Source of the DNA: Mammaliicoccus fleurettii
GTDB lineage: Bacteria > Bacillota > Bacilli > Staphylococcales > Staphylococcaceae
Length of the DNA stretch: 53,921 nucleotides
Assembly (NCBI RefSeq): GCF_003970575.1
Contig: NZ_RXWZ01000051.1
Location: 1-53,921, forward strand
Reading direction: 5' to 3'
Shown: in pieces, positions 1 to 8,252 of the stretch
Numbering within the stretch: position 1 is the first letter of the stretch
How the letters are laid out: each line of letters starts with the position of its first letter
Made by a program: the position numbers and the translations under genes
The notes under the pieces: generated by a model
Databases searched by the model: none
What the model was told of the DNA's origin: nothing
What the model saw: only the letters and a program-made list of their open reading frames with translations

Positions 1-100
1 AAGCTATAGAAATTCTAAGCTTTTAAAATTTACTTTTCTATTATGTTCTGTCATGATGCATTATAGTAAATAAAATTGATAGAGAGAAAGAGGTCATCTT

Positions 101-388
101 ATGATTATTATAAATGCTAAATTCGAAGTTCAATCACAATCTGTTGAACAATATGAATCATTAATAAAAAATTTAGTTGAATCATCAAGAAACGAAGAAG
201 GAAATATCGGTTACGAACACTTTAAGTCTACAGAAAAAGAAAATACTTATTTAATGTATGAAATTTGGGAGAACCAAGAAGCAATTGAATCACATAATAA
301 TAGTGAACATTTCTTAAGCTTCTTTAGCAATGTAAAACCATTACTAGCTGGACCTGCTGATATTAAAGTAAGTTTAAATAAAGAATAA
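101..388 (+). CDS. ABM-domain (YgiN-like) putative monooxygenase
   Basis: A 95-residue protein of the antibiotic biosynthesis monooxygenase fold, a dimeric ferredoxin-like alpha/beta barrel. The family includes quinol monooxygenases and small heme- or quinone-acting enzymes. Visible family marks are the segment SRNEEGNIGYEHF at residues 29-41 and the YEIWENQEAIESH segment around 53-65, which is the usual second half with the E-x-W-x-N core. The length matches the family. An AGAGG ribosome site lies just upstream of the ATG. The gene stands alone and ends in a bidirectional terminator shared with the convergent MFS gene. The fold is fairly sure; the substrate cannot be told from sequence. Confidence 0.75.
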   Translation: MIIINAKFEVQSQSVEQYESLIKNLVESSRNEEGNIGYEHFKSTEKENTYLMYEIWENQEAIESHNNSEHFLSFFSNVKPLLAGPADIKVSLNKE

Positions 389-390
389 TA

Positions 391-428
391 AAAAAATCTA
401 TTGCCACTTCTATGGCAATAGATTTTTT
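391..428. terminator. Bidirectional terminator between the ABM gene and the MFS gene
   Basis: The arms AAAAAATCTATTGCCA and TGGCAATAGATTTTTT form a strong stem with a short loop, with A and T tracts on both sides. It can serve both convergent genes. Confidence 0.85.
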
Positions 429-431
429 GTT

Positions 432-1700
432 TTATACAGTTTCATCTTTAACTAACGGATTATCCGGTTTAATAAAGAACCACATGATAATTGCGAATAC
501 TACAGGAACCATCATTAATTGTAATGTCCATGTCCAACCAATTTTGTCTGCTAAGAAACCAGCTAAAATCGGACTTAATAGCGCACCTATATTACCCCAT
601 AAGTTCATCCAACCAGAAACAGTACCGGCAAAGTTACGACCTAAGTCTGTAGCTGTTGCCCAACTCATTCCCATTGATAAACCTACTCCACCAAGACAAA
701 GTGATAACCAGAAGATATTCAAGTATAAGTTGTCAGTAGCTAGAGCAAAGTATAATGAAATACAGAATACGACGAATCCAGTGATTGCGATAATACCACG
801 TGCAGCAAACTTAGATTTACCGCTTGATAAAATTTTATCTGAAATTGTTCCACCTAACATAATCAATACAAACATTGCTAACCATGGAGCACCAGCAATG
901 AAGCCCATTTTTTCAAAATCAACATGATACTCTTCGTGTATATATGTAGGTAACCAAATTAAGAATAATGTAATTACGAACTGTACTACAAAGTATTGTG
1001 CTGCAATAGCATAAAAGCTAAAACGACTAAAGAAGATTTTCCATGGTGCTGATGTCTTTTCAGTATCCACTACATCACGTGTTTGCATAATAAATTTCTT
1101 CTCAGCTTCATTTACCATTTTATGTTGTTCAGGTAAGTCTTTAGCGATAATTGCCCATAAAATCGCAATAATTATACCTATAAAACCAAAGATATAGAAC
1201 ACTGCTTCCCAACCGAATGAAGTCATAATAGCGATTGTAACGATTGGTGCAATAACTGGTCCAAAATATGATCCGGCTAATAATGCTGAAGAAGCACGGC
1301 CTTTTTCATTTTTGTTAAACCAATAACTATTAAACACAGCATTTGATGGGTACATTGGCGCTTCACCAATACCAAATAAGAAACGTACAAAGTATAGTAA
1401 ACCGTGATTTTTAACAACACCAGTTAAAATCGTAAATGCACTCCACCATAGTAAAGCGATTGTTAACATTTTCTTAGGTCCAAATTTCTCAGCAAGAATT
1501 CCTGAAGGTACTTGCATTAAAGCATAACCTAGTGAGAAGAAGGATGCTAAGAACCCGAATTGAGTTTTGTTCATATTTAAATCTTCCATCATCGGCCCAG
1601 CAATAATAGAGATGTTTGAACGGTCCATATATGCAATAATCCCTATGATGAAGAATGCTATAGCAAAATACCATCTTATATTAGTTCTTTTTTCATTCAT
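432..1700 (-). CDS. MFS transporter, anion:cation symporter (ACS) family
   Basis: A 422-residue twelve-helix major facilitator protein. The segment YMDRSNIS at residues 24-31 in helix 1 and the loop 2-3 motif GILAEKFGPKKM at 68-79 are typical of the ACS family, which imports organic anions such as glucarate, galactarate, hexuronates or phthalate-like acids. A long central loop (about 195-215) separates the two six-helix halves. The start is the ATG at 1700. A cre-like site at 1790-1803 suggests CcpA control, as expected for a secondary carbon source. No catabolic gene is adjacent, so the substrate remains open. Confidence 0.8.
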   Translation of the reverse strand: MNEKRTNIRWYFAIAFFIIGIIAYMDRSNISIIAGPMMEDLNMNKTQFGFLASFFSLGYALMQVPSGILAEKFGPKKMLTIALLWWSAFTILTGVVKNHGLLYFVRFLFGIGEAPMYPSNAVFNSYWFNKNEKGRASSALLAGSYFGPVIAPIVTIAIMTSFGWEAVFYIFGFIGIIIAILWAIIAKDLPEQHKMVNEAEKKFIMQTRDVVDTEKTSAPWKIFFSRFSFYAIAAQYFVVQFVITLFLIWLPTYIHEEYHVDFEKMGFIAGAPWLAMFVLIMLGGTISDKILSSGKSKFAARGIIAITGFVVFCISLYFALATDNLYLNIFWLSLCLGGVGLSMGMSWATATDLGRNFAGTVSGWMNLWGNIGALLSPILAGFLADKIGWTWTLQLMMVPVVFAIIMWFFIKPDNPLVKDETV

Positions 1701-1789
1701 AAATATCCAACTTTCTTAATTAATTTCCCTTTATATTCATGCGGTCATATGATGACTTTAATTATTAGTAAGTCGAATATAGCATAATT

Positions 1790-1803
1790 AGGAAACGCTT
1801 ACA
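1790..1803 (-). promoter_or_regulatory. cre-like CcpA site upstream of the MFS gene
   Basis: Read on the minus strand the site is TGTAAGCGTTTCCT. It fits the catabolite-responsive element consensus TGWNANCGNTNWCA except at two positions near its end. It lies about 90 bp upstream of the MFS start. Confidence 0.45.
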
Positions 1804-1915
1804 ATATAAAATTTAAAAAATCGGCATATATTTTATTGTGAATAAATACACAAAACACTTGAATTGACGGGGTCTATCATACAATACTCTGCAAATTTGT
1901 GTGTAAATAGATGAC

Positions 1916-1952
1916 CGTAGTTACACTTCTTTCGACTTGTGTGAATATGGAT
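1916..1952 (+). repeat. Dispersed 37-bp repeat, copy 1
   Basis: A 37-bp stretch beginning CGTAGTTACACTT and ending GTGTGAATATGGAT matches 31 of 37 positions with a second stretch at 22370-22406. Both are intergenic. The rest of the 1701-2074 gap holds the cre site, this repeat and a 14-bp palindrome at 2003-2016. Confidence 0.55.
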
Positions 1953-2002
1953 CTCTATGTTCAATCATTTTATTTTTTGGTTTATGTAGTTCATTAAGGG
2001 TA

Positions 2003-2016
2003 TTGTAATATTACAA
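2003..2016. promoter_or_regulatory. 14-bp perfect palindrome upstream of the IsaB-like gene
   Basis: TTGTAATATTACAA is a perfect palindrome about 60 bp before the start codon. Its position suits an operator. The binding protein is unknown. Confidence 0.35.
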
Positions 2017-2074
2017 GTTATTTTCTGACACCCAGCCAAAAGAGAAGTTATATCAATTAAAGGGAGTGAAGACG

Positions 2075-2581
2075 ATGAAAAAAGTATATCAATTGATAGG
2101 TACAACTGCCCTATCGACAGGATTATTATTTGGTGTAACAGCTGTCGGAAATACAGACGATGCAATTGCAGCTCAATCAGAGTCAGAAACTACACCATGG
2201 TATAACTACGATGGATACACATACAATAATCCTAACTTTGTATTAGATTATAATTTTGTTGAAGCTTTATATGCGGACAATGTTACAATTAATGGCTATC
2301 AAACAGATGCTGACGCCAAAACAGATACTGGAGGAAAATCCACAGAAGTATACGATACAAAAATAATGAAAGATCAAAACGGTAAAGTCGGAACAATCAT
2401 GTTTGATGTCAAATCAGGTGTTGTAACAAAAGAAGAATTTAAAAAAGCACATGAACCAACAATGATAGTAGAAAAAGGTGACCAATATTTAAAATATGGA
2501 ACATTAAACCAATACTACCTTGCATCATTTGATGAAGATGGTTATCTCGTTCATATGGAACTTGGCGTAATACCTCAATAA
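2075..2581 (+). CDS. IsaB-family secreted immunodominant antigen
   Basis: A 168-residue exported protein. Residues 1 to about 33 form a Sec signal peptide: MKK, a hydrophobic core, then an Ala-rich cleavage region near AIAAQS. The mature start PWYNYDGYTYNNPNFVLDYN closely resembles staphylococcal IsaB, whose mature protein begins with a similar YYTYNGYxGNNANFILD segment. IsaB is a surface and extracellular protein that binds nucleic acid. I chose the ATG at 2075 because AGGGAG lies 8 bases upstream; the in-frame GTG at 2066 overlaps that ribosome site. The gene ends in a perfect palindromic hairpin at 2643-2676. Confidence 0.8.
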   Translation: MKKVYQLIGTTALSTGLLFGVTAVGNTDDAIAAQSESETTPWYNYDGYTYNNPNFVLDYNFVEALYADNVTINGYQTDADAKTDTGGKSTEVYDTKIMKDQNGKVGTIMFDVKSGVVTKEEFKKAHEPTMIVEKGDQYLKYGTLNQYYLASFDEDGYLVHMELGVIPQ

Positions 2582-2642
2582 AAGTAATACTTTAATATAT
2601 GAAGAAGTTAGTAATATACAAATCTAATTTTATAGAATGTTA

Positions 2643-2676
2643 AGAGGCTAAGACAAATTAATTTGTCTTAGCCTCT
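2643..2676. terminator. Perfect 34-bp palindromic terminator of the GAGGCTGAGACAA family
   Basis: The arms AGAGGCTAAGACAAATT and AATTTGTCTTAGCCTCT meet without mismatch. Relatives with the same core occur at 14915, 21233, 22410, 46581 and, truncated, 53813. It separates the IsaB-like gene from the convergent merR transcript. Confidence 0.75.
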
Positions 2677-2698
2677 CATCTTGTAAAGATATCCATAT

Positions 2699-2970
2699 CA
2701 GCAATTTCACTGAAACTTGCTTTTAACACACCCCTTATCAGCAATTTTACCTAGAACTGCTTTTAACGCATCTCTTATCAGCAATTTCACTGAGAACTGC
2801 TTTTAACACACCTCTTAACAGCAATTTCACCTAAACCTGCTTTTAACACACCTCTTAACAGCAATTTCACTGAGAACTGCTTTTAACACACCTCTTATCA
2901 GCAATTTTACCTAGAACTGCTTTTAGCACACCTCTTATCAGCAATTTTACCAACTTTTGTTCATAACGTA
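2699..2970. repeat. Tandem array, family A, exact 40-bp period, about 7 copies
   Basis: Units start at 2699, 2739, 2779, 2819, 2859, 2899 and 2939 (the last partial). Each unit begins CAGCAATTT, has AACTGC in its middle and ends TTTTAACACACCTCTTAT or similar. The unit core is an imperfect dyad, AGCA-TT facing AA-TGCT, over 22 bp. The array lies between the merR stop codon and the hairpin at 2643, so it would be transcribed as the merR 3' UTR. Confidence 0.9.
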
Positions 2971-3005
2971 CCCCTTTATAAACAACACTTTCTACTCTTT
3001 TTCTA

Positions 3006-3716
3006 TTAAACATGTGTTTCTATGCAGTAACTCTCAACGCCACAATGTGAGCATTCTAATTTTCTTGTTTGGTAAGTGTGATTGGACTTAAACCATTCTG
3101 AGAACAGTGGTTTGAACTCTTGTTGACAATTTGGGCATAAGTAACTTACTACTGAATAGTATTTCTTTGTTGCTATTGCTGCATATATAAAAATAAATGG
3201 ATATACGGTAATTATGGGTTGCCACTTTTTCTTCATAATTGATGTGATAATACTACTATATTGAAATGCACCTACTATTAATGATGTGCCCATAAATTTT
3301 CTTCTGAATGTTTTCATTTCTTGATGCTTTTTTGATTTGTTTTTTAAATTAAGTACGTTTGATACTGGATATTCACTTTCTTTACTTATATTCTCTCTTA
3401 TAAATTTAATTTGTTCTACTTGTTCTGTCTGCTGTTGTATTCCGTTTTCGAGATCTAATAGTTTCTCGCTTAATAAGATATTCAATGTATTGATTGAATG
3501 GTTTGAATTCAATAGTTCTTTTATTTCTTTTAATGAAAAGTTCATATCTTTCAACGTTAGTACTAGTCTTAATTGATTGATGTCCTCTTCTGTATAAAGT
3601 CTTCGATTGTTTTCTGAAGTATTACTAGGGCTAATAACTCCTTTTTTATCATAATATTGAACGGTTCTAACTGTAACGTTACATAAACTTGCTACTTCTC
3701 CAGTTGTTTTATTCAT
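3006..3716 (-). CDS. MerR-family regulator with membrane segments and a C-terminal zinc ribbon
   Basis: A 236-residue protein. Residues 4-70 are a canonical MerR winged helix (GEVASLCNVTVRTVQYYDKKG, then NRRLYTEEDINQLR). Residues 75-110 form the usual dimerisation coiled coil. Instead of a short sensor tail, two hydrophobic segments follow (about 142-160 and 166-183). A Cys4 ribbon comes last: CPNC at 194-197 and CSHC at 222-225. This suggests a membrane-held regulator with a metal-binding cytosolic tail. It is probably autoregulated: the promoter at 3750-3780 has the 19-bp spacer with a central dyad that MerR proteins need. The inducer is unknown. Confidence 0.75.
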   Translation of the reverse strand: MNKTTGEVASLCNVTVRTVQYYDKKGVISPSNTSENNRRLYTEEDINQLRLVLTLKDMNFSLKEIKELLNSNHSINTLNILLSEKLLDLENGIQQQTEQVEQIKFIRENISKESEYPVSNVLNLKNKSKKHQEMKTFRRKFMGTSLIVGAFQYSSIITSIMKKKWQPIITVYPFIFIYAAIATKKYYSVVSYLCPNCQQEFKPLFSEWFKSNHTYQTRKLECSHCGVESYCIETHV

Positions 3717-3749
3717 ATTAATTCCTCCTGTTTCATTTTTCTTATCTCA

Positions 3750-3780
3750 ATTGTACTTGATGACGCAACGTCATTATCAA
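3750..3780 (-). promoter_or_regulatory. MerR-type promoter with 19-bp spacer and central dyad
   Basis: On the minus strand -35 TTGATA (3775-3780) and -10 TACAAT (3750-3755) are separated by exactly 19 bp. The spacer contains the dyad ATGACG-TTG-CGTCAT. An over-long spacer with an internal operator is the signature of MerR-activated promoters, and it lies just upstream of merR, so autoregulation is likely. Confidence 0.75.
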
Positions 3781-3892
3781 GCTTTAACTTATACTTTTCT
3801 CAAAAAATCCAGGGAAGTCTACCCGCACTATTAATAGTATGTGTTCAAAATAAAACATTTACAAAAGAGCAGTACATTAGGGATTCTCAACT

Positions 3893-3939
3893 GTTAATCA
3901 CAACGGTGTACAACTATTTATATAACATTTGTGATTAAC
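3893..3939. promoter_or_regulatory. 11-bp inverted repeat upstream of the PTS operon
   Basis: GTTAATCACAA (3893-3903) and TTGTGATTAAC (3929-3939) are exact inverted copies 25 bp apart. Each is followed by a GTACAACT word. The position before the PTS regulator suggests an operator, perhaps for the regulator itself. There is no direct proof. Confidence 0.45.
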
Positions 3940-4001
3940 GTTTGTACAACTCTTTGATGTGCTGTGTTAAGTTATATTTAACAACAAAGGAGGGATTCAA
4001 A

Positions 4002-6062
4002 ATACAGAAGGAAAACTTTAATATCATTTCAGAAATGATTAAAAACCCCAAAATTAAAGGTAAAGACTTAGAATCAATGTTTAACATTTCTCGCAGACAA
4101 CTAGGATATAGGATTCAAAAGTTAAATGACTGGTTTAAAGAACAAGATTATCCGGAAATCGAACGAACTAGCCAAGGTTATTTTATCGTTGATGACAGAA
4201 TTAAAGAATTTCTAAATGTTCCAAACGAATCCACCTATCAAGAAAATGAGCAGGTATACACTTCTTACCAACGCGCGCATCTCATTTTGTTGATGTTGTT
4301 TAGTGAAGAAGAAGGACTTTCATTAAATCACTTTTCAATAGATTTAGAAGTTAGTAAAAATACTATTTTGAATGATATTAAAAAGTTGAAAGAACTTCTC
4401 AAACCTTATGAAGTTAATCTTCAGTATAGTCGTACAAATGGTTACTACTTAGTTGGTGATGAGTTTGAAATACGTCGCCTTCTTATGAGGCTAGTCGATA
4501 AAGCATTCACATTGCAAATTTCTCAGTCTGATATTGTAAATGGTTTAAAGGTTGAAGAAGATAAAATTGATTTAATTAATATACAAATTTCAAAAATCGA
4601 ACAATATTTAGATAGAAAATTTATTGATCAAAGTACTCGAACATTACCATATAAACTTTACTTAATTTTACGAAGAATCAAGCACGACAAAATCGTTTCA
4701 TCATTTTCTATTGGTTATGATGACTTATCTGATACAAAAGAATATCAAGCAACAGAAATACTAACATCAACATATTCAGATATTCCAAGACAAGAGAAAT
4801 TATTTATAACATTGCAACTACTCGCAACAAGTGTTCAATGGTCAGATATCAGTGATGTTCAACATATTCCAGAGTTAAATAAGGCACTCGAAGAAATGAT
4901 TGAACAATTTGAAAAAATTACTTTTATTAATTTTACTGATAGAGAATCTTTAATGAATCAACTGATGCTTCATATGGAACCAGCTTTTTATCGTATTAGA
5001 TATGAATTGTCTGATATAGATGGTTTAGAAAATTCATTGAAAGAAGATTATAAAGAACTCTTTCATCTCGTAAAATTATCATCTAAACCTTTAGAAAAGT
5101 TTTTCGGTCACTCATTGCCAGAAAATGAAATTGCTTATTTAACCATTTTAATTGGAGGCAGTTTAAGAAGCCAAGACGAAGAAATCGAACAAAAAGTAAA
5201 AGCAGTGGTAGTTTGCACACAAGGTACTTCCATTTCACAGCTGATGCTACAAGAATTACGTAGTGTATTTCCAGAATTCATATTTCTAGATGCTTTGTCG
5301 TTACGTGATTTTAATCAATATGAGTTAGATTTTGACATTGTATTTTCTCCAATACATATCATGACGAATAAACGATTATACATCACTAAAACAATATTAA
5401 CTGCTCAAGAAAAACACGAATTACGTCAGCATGTGTTTGGACAATTAAACAACACAATAGAAACTGATATACAAGTAGAAAAAATGCTGTCAATTATCAG
5501 AGAGCATGCAACAGTTCATAATGAATCTGAACTTTCCAAAAAAGTTAAAGAACAATTTGAAGATACGTATGCTTATTCCTCTGTGAAGGCATCAACATTA
5601 TCGATCAATAGTACTTTGAATTTACAAGATCTGTTACCAACGAATCATATCCGTTTTGTTCATAGTGTTGTTGATGTCGAAGAAGCCATTCGCTTAACAG
5701 CCGAACCGCTTGTCAAAATGAAATATATTGATTCTCAATATATAGATAAAATGCATAAAGCTTTCGATGATACTTATATGGTTATCAACCAAAACATCGC
5801 AATCCCTCATGCAGAAGGAGACCAAGTCGTTCATAGAACATCTATGAGTATGTTGGTATTGGAAGAACCTCTTGAGTTAAGTACTGGATTCAAAGTTCAA
5901 ATTTTTGTAGTGATAGCTGCAACAGACAAATTTAAGCATTTGAGACCACTACTCCAATTGAGAGATATGTCTCAAGATAATGATGCAATTCAACAAATTG
6001 TTAAGGCAGATTCAAAAAAAGATATATTAGAAATCATTCAACATTTTTCAAAAATAGATTAA
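4002..6062 (+). CDS. PRD-containing PTS transcriptional regulator (BglG/MtlR type), probable ATA start
   Basis: About 686 residues: N-terminal helix-turn-helix domains (1-170), two PTS regulation domains (about 180-390), an EIIB-like domain with the phosphoryl Cys near residue 405 (VVVCTQGTS), and a C-terminal EIIA domain with the phospho-His near residue 603 (NIAIPHAEG). Such proteins activate PTS operons in response to phosphorylation by HPr and the cognate EIIB. No normal start fits. A strong GGAGGG (3989-3994) sits 7 bases before an in-frame ATA at 4002; in-frame TTG (3942) and ATG (3957) lie upstream and lack a ribosome site. The second PRD reads EIAYLTILIGG where the family usually has His before the Gly. 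It heads the gat-like operon. Confidence 0.8.
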   Translation: MQKENFNIISEMIKNPKIKGKDLESMFNISRRQLGYRIQKLNDWFKEQDYPEIERTSQGYFIVDDRIKEFLNVPNESTYQENEQVYTSYQRAHLILLMLFSEEEGLSLNHFSIDLEVSKNTILNDIKKLKELLKPYEVNLQYSRTNGYYLVGDEFEIRRLLMRLVDKAFTLQISQSDIVNGLKVEEDKIDLINIQISKIEQYLDRKFIDQSTRTLPYKLYLILRRIKHDKIVSSFSIGYDDLSDTKEYQATEILTSTYSDIPRQEKLFITLQLLATSVQWSDISDVQHIPELNKALEEMIEQFEKITFINFTDRESLMNQLMLHMEPAFYRIRYELSDIDGLENSLKEDYKELFHLVKLSSKPLEKFFGHSLPENEIAYLTILIGGSLRSQDEEIEQKVKAVVVCTQGTSISQLMLQELRSVFPEFIFLDALSLRDFNQYELDFDIVFSPIHIMTNKRLYITKTILTAQEKHELRQHVFGQLNNTIETDIQVEKMLSIIREHATVHNESELSKKVKEQFEDTYAYSSVKASTLSINSTLNLQDLLPTNHIRFVHSVVDVEEAIRLTAEPLVKMKYIDSQYIDKMHKAFDDTYMVINQNIAIPHAEGDQVVHRTSMSMLVLEEPLELSTGFKVQIFVVIAATDKFKHLRPLLQLRDMSQDNDAIQQIVKADSKKDILEIIQHFSKID

Positions 6063-6081
6063 ATCAAAGGGGTTGCATAAA

Positions 6082-6549
6082 ATGCAAGATTTAAAAATCG
6101 ATGTCTCAAACGTCATTCTTGATTTAGAGGCAACGACAAATGTGGAAGCATTGAGTAAGTTATCAGAGGTCATGCACCAAAACGGTTATGTCAAAGATAC
6201 CTACAAAGACGCTGTTATTGAAAGAGAAAAATCATTTGCAACTGGTTTACCAACTGTATATTGTTCCGTTGCAATCCCGCATACCGATATACAACATGTC
6301 GAATCAAAATCAATAGGTATTGCAGTTCTAAAAGAAACAGTTCCATTTGTCATTATGGGAGAGTTGGAAGAAACAACAGATGTTAAGTTAATTTTCATGT
6401 TAGCAATGGATAAAGAAGATGCTCAACTTTCATTATTGCAAAAATTAATGGGCATTTTCCAAAACGATCAATTACTATCATTCATTGTTAACGCAAAAGA
6501 TAAACAATCAATTGTAGATGCAATAGACAAAGAACTAAGTGAAGCATAA
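6082..6549 (+). CDS. gatA: PTS EIIA component, galactitol type
   Basis: A 155-residue type-2 EIIA protein. It takes phosphate from HPr on His67 (SVAIPHTDI) and passes it to EIIB. I chose the ATG at 6082 because AAAGGGG (6066-6072) is 9 bases upstream; the in-frame TTG at 6073 abuts it. It begins 20 bases after the regulator stop, so the two are probably cotranscribed. The order regulator, EIIA, EIIB, EIIC, dehydrogenases matches the galactitol-type PTS cluster of staphylococci. The sugar alcohol actually carried could differ from galactitol. Confidence 0.8.
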   Translation: MQDLKIDVSNVILDLEATTNVEALSKLSEVMHQNGYVKDTYKDAVIEREKSFATGLPTVYCSVAIPHTDIQHVESKSIGIAVLKETVPFVIMGELEETTDVKLIFMLAMDKEDAQLSLLQKLMGIFQNDQLLSFIVNAKDKQSIVDAIDKELSEA

Positions 6550-6604
6550 AAAATTAAATGGAAGAGTTGATTCTTATATCGACTCAAATTAGGAGGAAAT
6601 TATT

Positions 6605-6883
6605 ATGAAACAAGTATTAGTAGCATGTGGAGCAGGAATTGCAACATCAACAGTGGTAAATAACGCAATCGAGGAAATGGCTAAAGAACACAACATTAAA
6701 TTAGATATAAAACAAATTAAAATCACTGAAGTCGGTCCTTATGTTGATACAGCTGATTTATTAGTTACAACAGCAATGACTCAAAAACAATACGATTTCC
6801 CAGTAATTAATGCTCGTAACTTCTTAACTGGTATCGGAATTGAAGATACGAAAAAAGAAATTCTAGAAGTATTACAAAGTTAA
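6605..6883 (+). CDS. gatB: PTS EIIB component, galactitol type
   Basis: A 92-residue cytosolic EIIB protein of the lactose/galactitol fold. The phosphorylated Cys8 lies in the P-loop VACGAGIATSTVV. AGGAGG (6591-6596) precedes the ATG. It hands phosphate to the polyol bound by EIIC. A small hairpin lies in the 55-base gap after gatA, and a larger attenuator-like structure follows before gatC. Confidence 0.85.
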   Translation: MKQVLVACGAGIATSTVVNNAIEEMAKEHNIKLDIKQIKITEVGPYVDTADLLVTTAMTQKQYDFPVINARNFLTGIGIEDTKKEILEVLQS

Positions 6884-6906
6884 AACAACTAAATTTAAAA
6901 TCTAGC

Positions 6907-6963
6907 ATGAGGTTGAAATAAGAATCATGATATTTCATCCTCATTCTTTTAAAAAAGAGGATG
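6907..6963 (+). promoter_or_regulatory. Two mutually exclusive hairpins between gatB and gatC
   Basis: ATGAGGTTGAAATA (6907-6920) pairs with TATTTCATCCTCAT (6931-6944) with one mismatch and is followed by TCTTTT. The CATCCTC part (6936-6942) can instead pair with GAGGATG (6957-6963), just before the gatC start at 6973. Using one stem excludes the other, which is the layout of an attenuator or a translation switch. Confidence 0.5.
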
Positions 6964-6972
6964 GTGTAGAGA

Positions 6973-8232
6973 ATGAATGGTTTCGTAAATTTTATTCAAG
7001 CTTTTCTTGATTTAGGTGCAACGGTTATTTTACCGATTGTCATATTCTTATTAGGATTATTCTTCAGACAAAAAGTCGGTGCAGCATTTAGATCTGGTTT
7101 AACGATTGGTGTTGCCTTCGTAGGTATTTTCTTAGTAATTGATTTACTTGTTAACAACTTAGGACCTGCTGCACAAGCAATGGTTAAAAACTTAGGGGTT
7201 AGCTTAAACGTGATTGATGTAGGTTGGCCAGCAACTTCTTCAATTGCATGGGCTTCTGTTATAGCAGCATTTATTATTCCATTAGGTATCGTAATTAATG
7301 TCATTATGTTGTTAACTAAGACGACTAGAACGATGAACGTTGATATTTGGAACTTCTGGCACTATACATTCTGTGGTGCTATGGTTTATGCAATATCTGG
7401 TAGCATTTGGCAGTCACTAGTTGCTGCTGCATTATTCCAAATCGTCTGCTTAAAAGTAGCTGACTGGACTGCTCCAATGATGAGCAAATTCTATGATTTA
7501 CCAGGCGTATCAATTGCAACTGGTAGTACGATTTCTTATGTACCTGGTATTTTCTTAGTTAAAGGACTTCAAAAAATCCCTGGTATCAACAAATTAAACG
7601 CTGATCCAGACACTATTCAAAAAAGATTTGGTGCTTTTGGTGAATCTATCTTCGTAGGTCTTGTACTTGGTTTAGCTATCGGTTTATTAGCTGGATACAA
7701 TGCTGGAGATGTTATCAACTTAGGTATGTCTATGGCGGCAGTTATGGTATTAATGCCTCGTATGGTTAAGATTCTTATGGAAGGTTTAATGCCTGTATCT
7801 GAATCAGCACGTACTTGGTTAAACAAACGTTTCGGAGACCGCGAAATTTACATTGGTTTAGATGCTGCTGTAGCTTTAGGACACCCTGCAGTTATTTCAA
7901 CAGCATTAATCTTAGTTCCAATCACTGTGTTATTAGCAGTTATTTTACCAGGTAACCAAGTATTACCTTTTGGTGACTTAGCAACTATTCCGTTTATCGT
8001 AGCATTCATAGTAGGAGCAGCACGTGGTAACATCATTCACTCTGTTATTGTAGGTACAATTATGATTGCTATCTCACTATACATTGCAACTGATGTAGCA
8101 CCTATTTTCACAAGTATGGCTGACGGTACTAACGTTAAAATGCCATCAGGATCATCACAAATCTCAAGTCTTGACCAAGGTGGTAACATCTTAAACTATA
8201 TTATCTTCAAGTTCTTTGATTTGTTCAACTAA
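6973..8232 (+). CDS. gatC: PTS EIIC component, galactitol type
   Basis: A 419-residue integral membrane permease that binds and translocates the polyol. Hydrophobic segments run throughout, beginning LDLGATVILPIVIFLLGLFF. Family marks are PATSSIAWASVIAAFIIPLG (about 77-96) and the conserved cytosolic stretch around residues 200-220 (INKLNADPDTIQKRFG). The length matches GatC. It works with the preceding EIIA and EIIB. The dehydrogenase gene follows after 20 bases. Confidence 0.88.
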   Translation: MNGFVNFIQAFLDLGATVILPIVIFLLGLFFRQKVGAAFRSGLTIGVAFVGIFLVIDLLVNNLGPAAQAMVKNLGVSLNVIDVGWPATSSIAWASVIAAFIIPLGIVINVIMLLTKTTRTMNVDIWNFWHYTFCGAMVYAISGSIWQSLVAAALFQIVCLKVADWTAPMMSKFYDLPGVSIATGSTISYVPGIFLVKGLQKIPGINKLNADPDTIQKRFGAFGESIFVGLVLGLAIGLLAGYNAGDVINLGMSMAAVMVLMPRMVKILMEGLMPVSESARTWLNKRFGDREIYIGLDAAVALGHPAVISTALILVPITVLLAVILPGNQVLPFGDLATIPFIVAFIVGAARGNIIHSVIVGTIMIAISLYIATDVAPIFTSMADGTNVKMPSGSSQISSLDQGGNILNYIIFKFFDLFN

Positions 8233-8252
8233 CATTAAGGGGATGACATTAC

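Noticed and set aside
1-22. Imperfect palindrome AAGCT...AGCTT at the window start as a terminator
   Set aside because: No T tract follows and the upstream gene is outside the window, so it cannot be supported.
412-927. Plus-strand open frame opposite the MFS gene
   Set aside because: It is the antisense shadow of a clear membrane protein gene and lacks a ribosome site.
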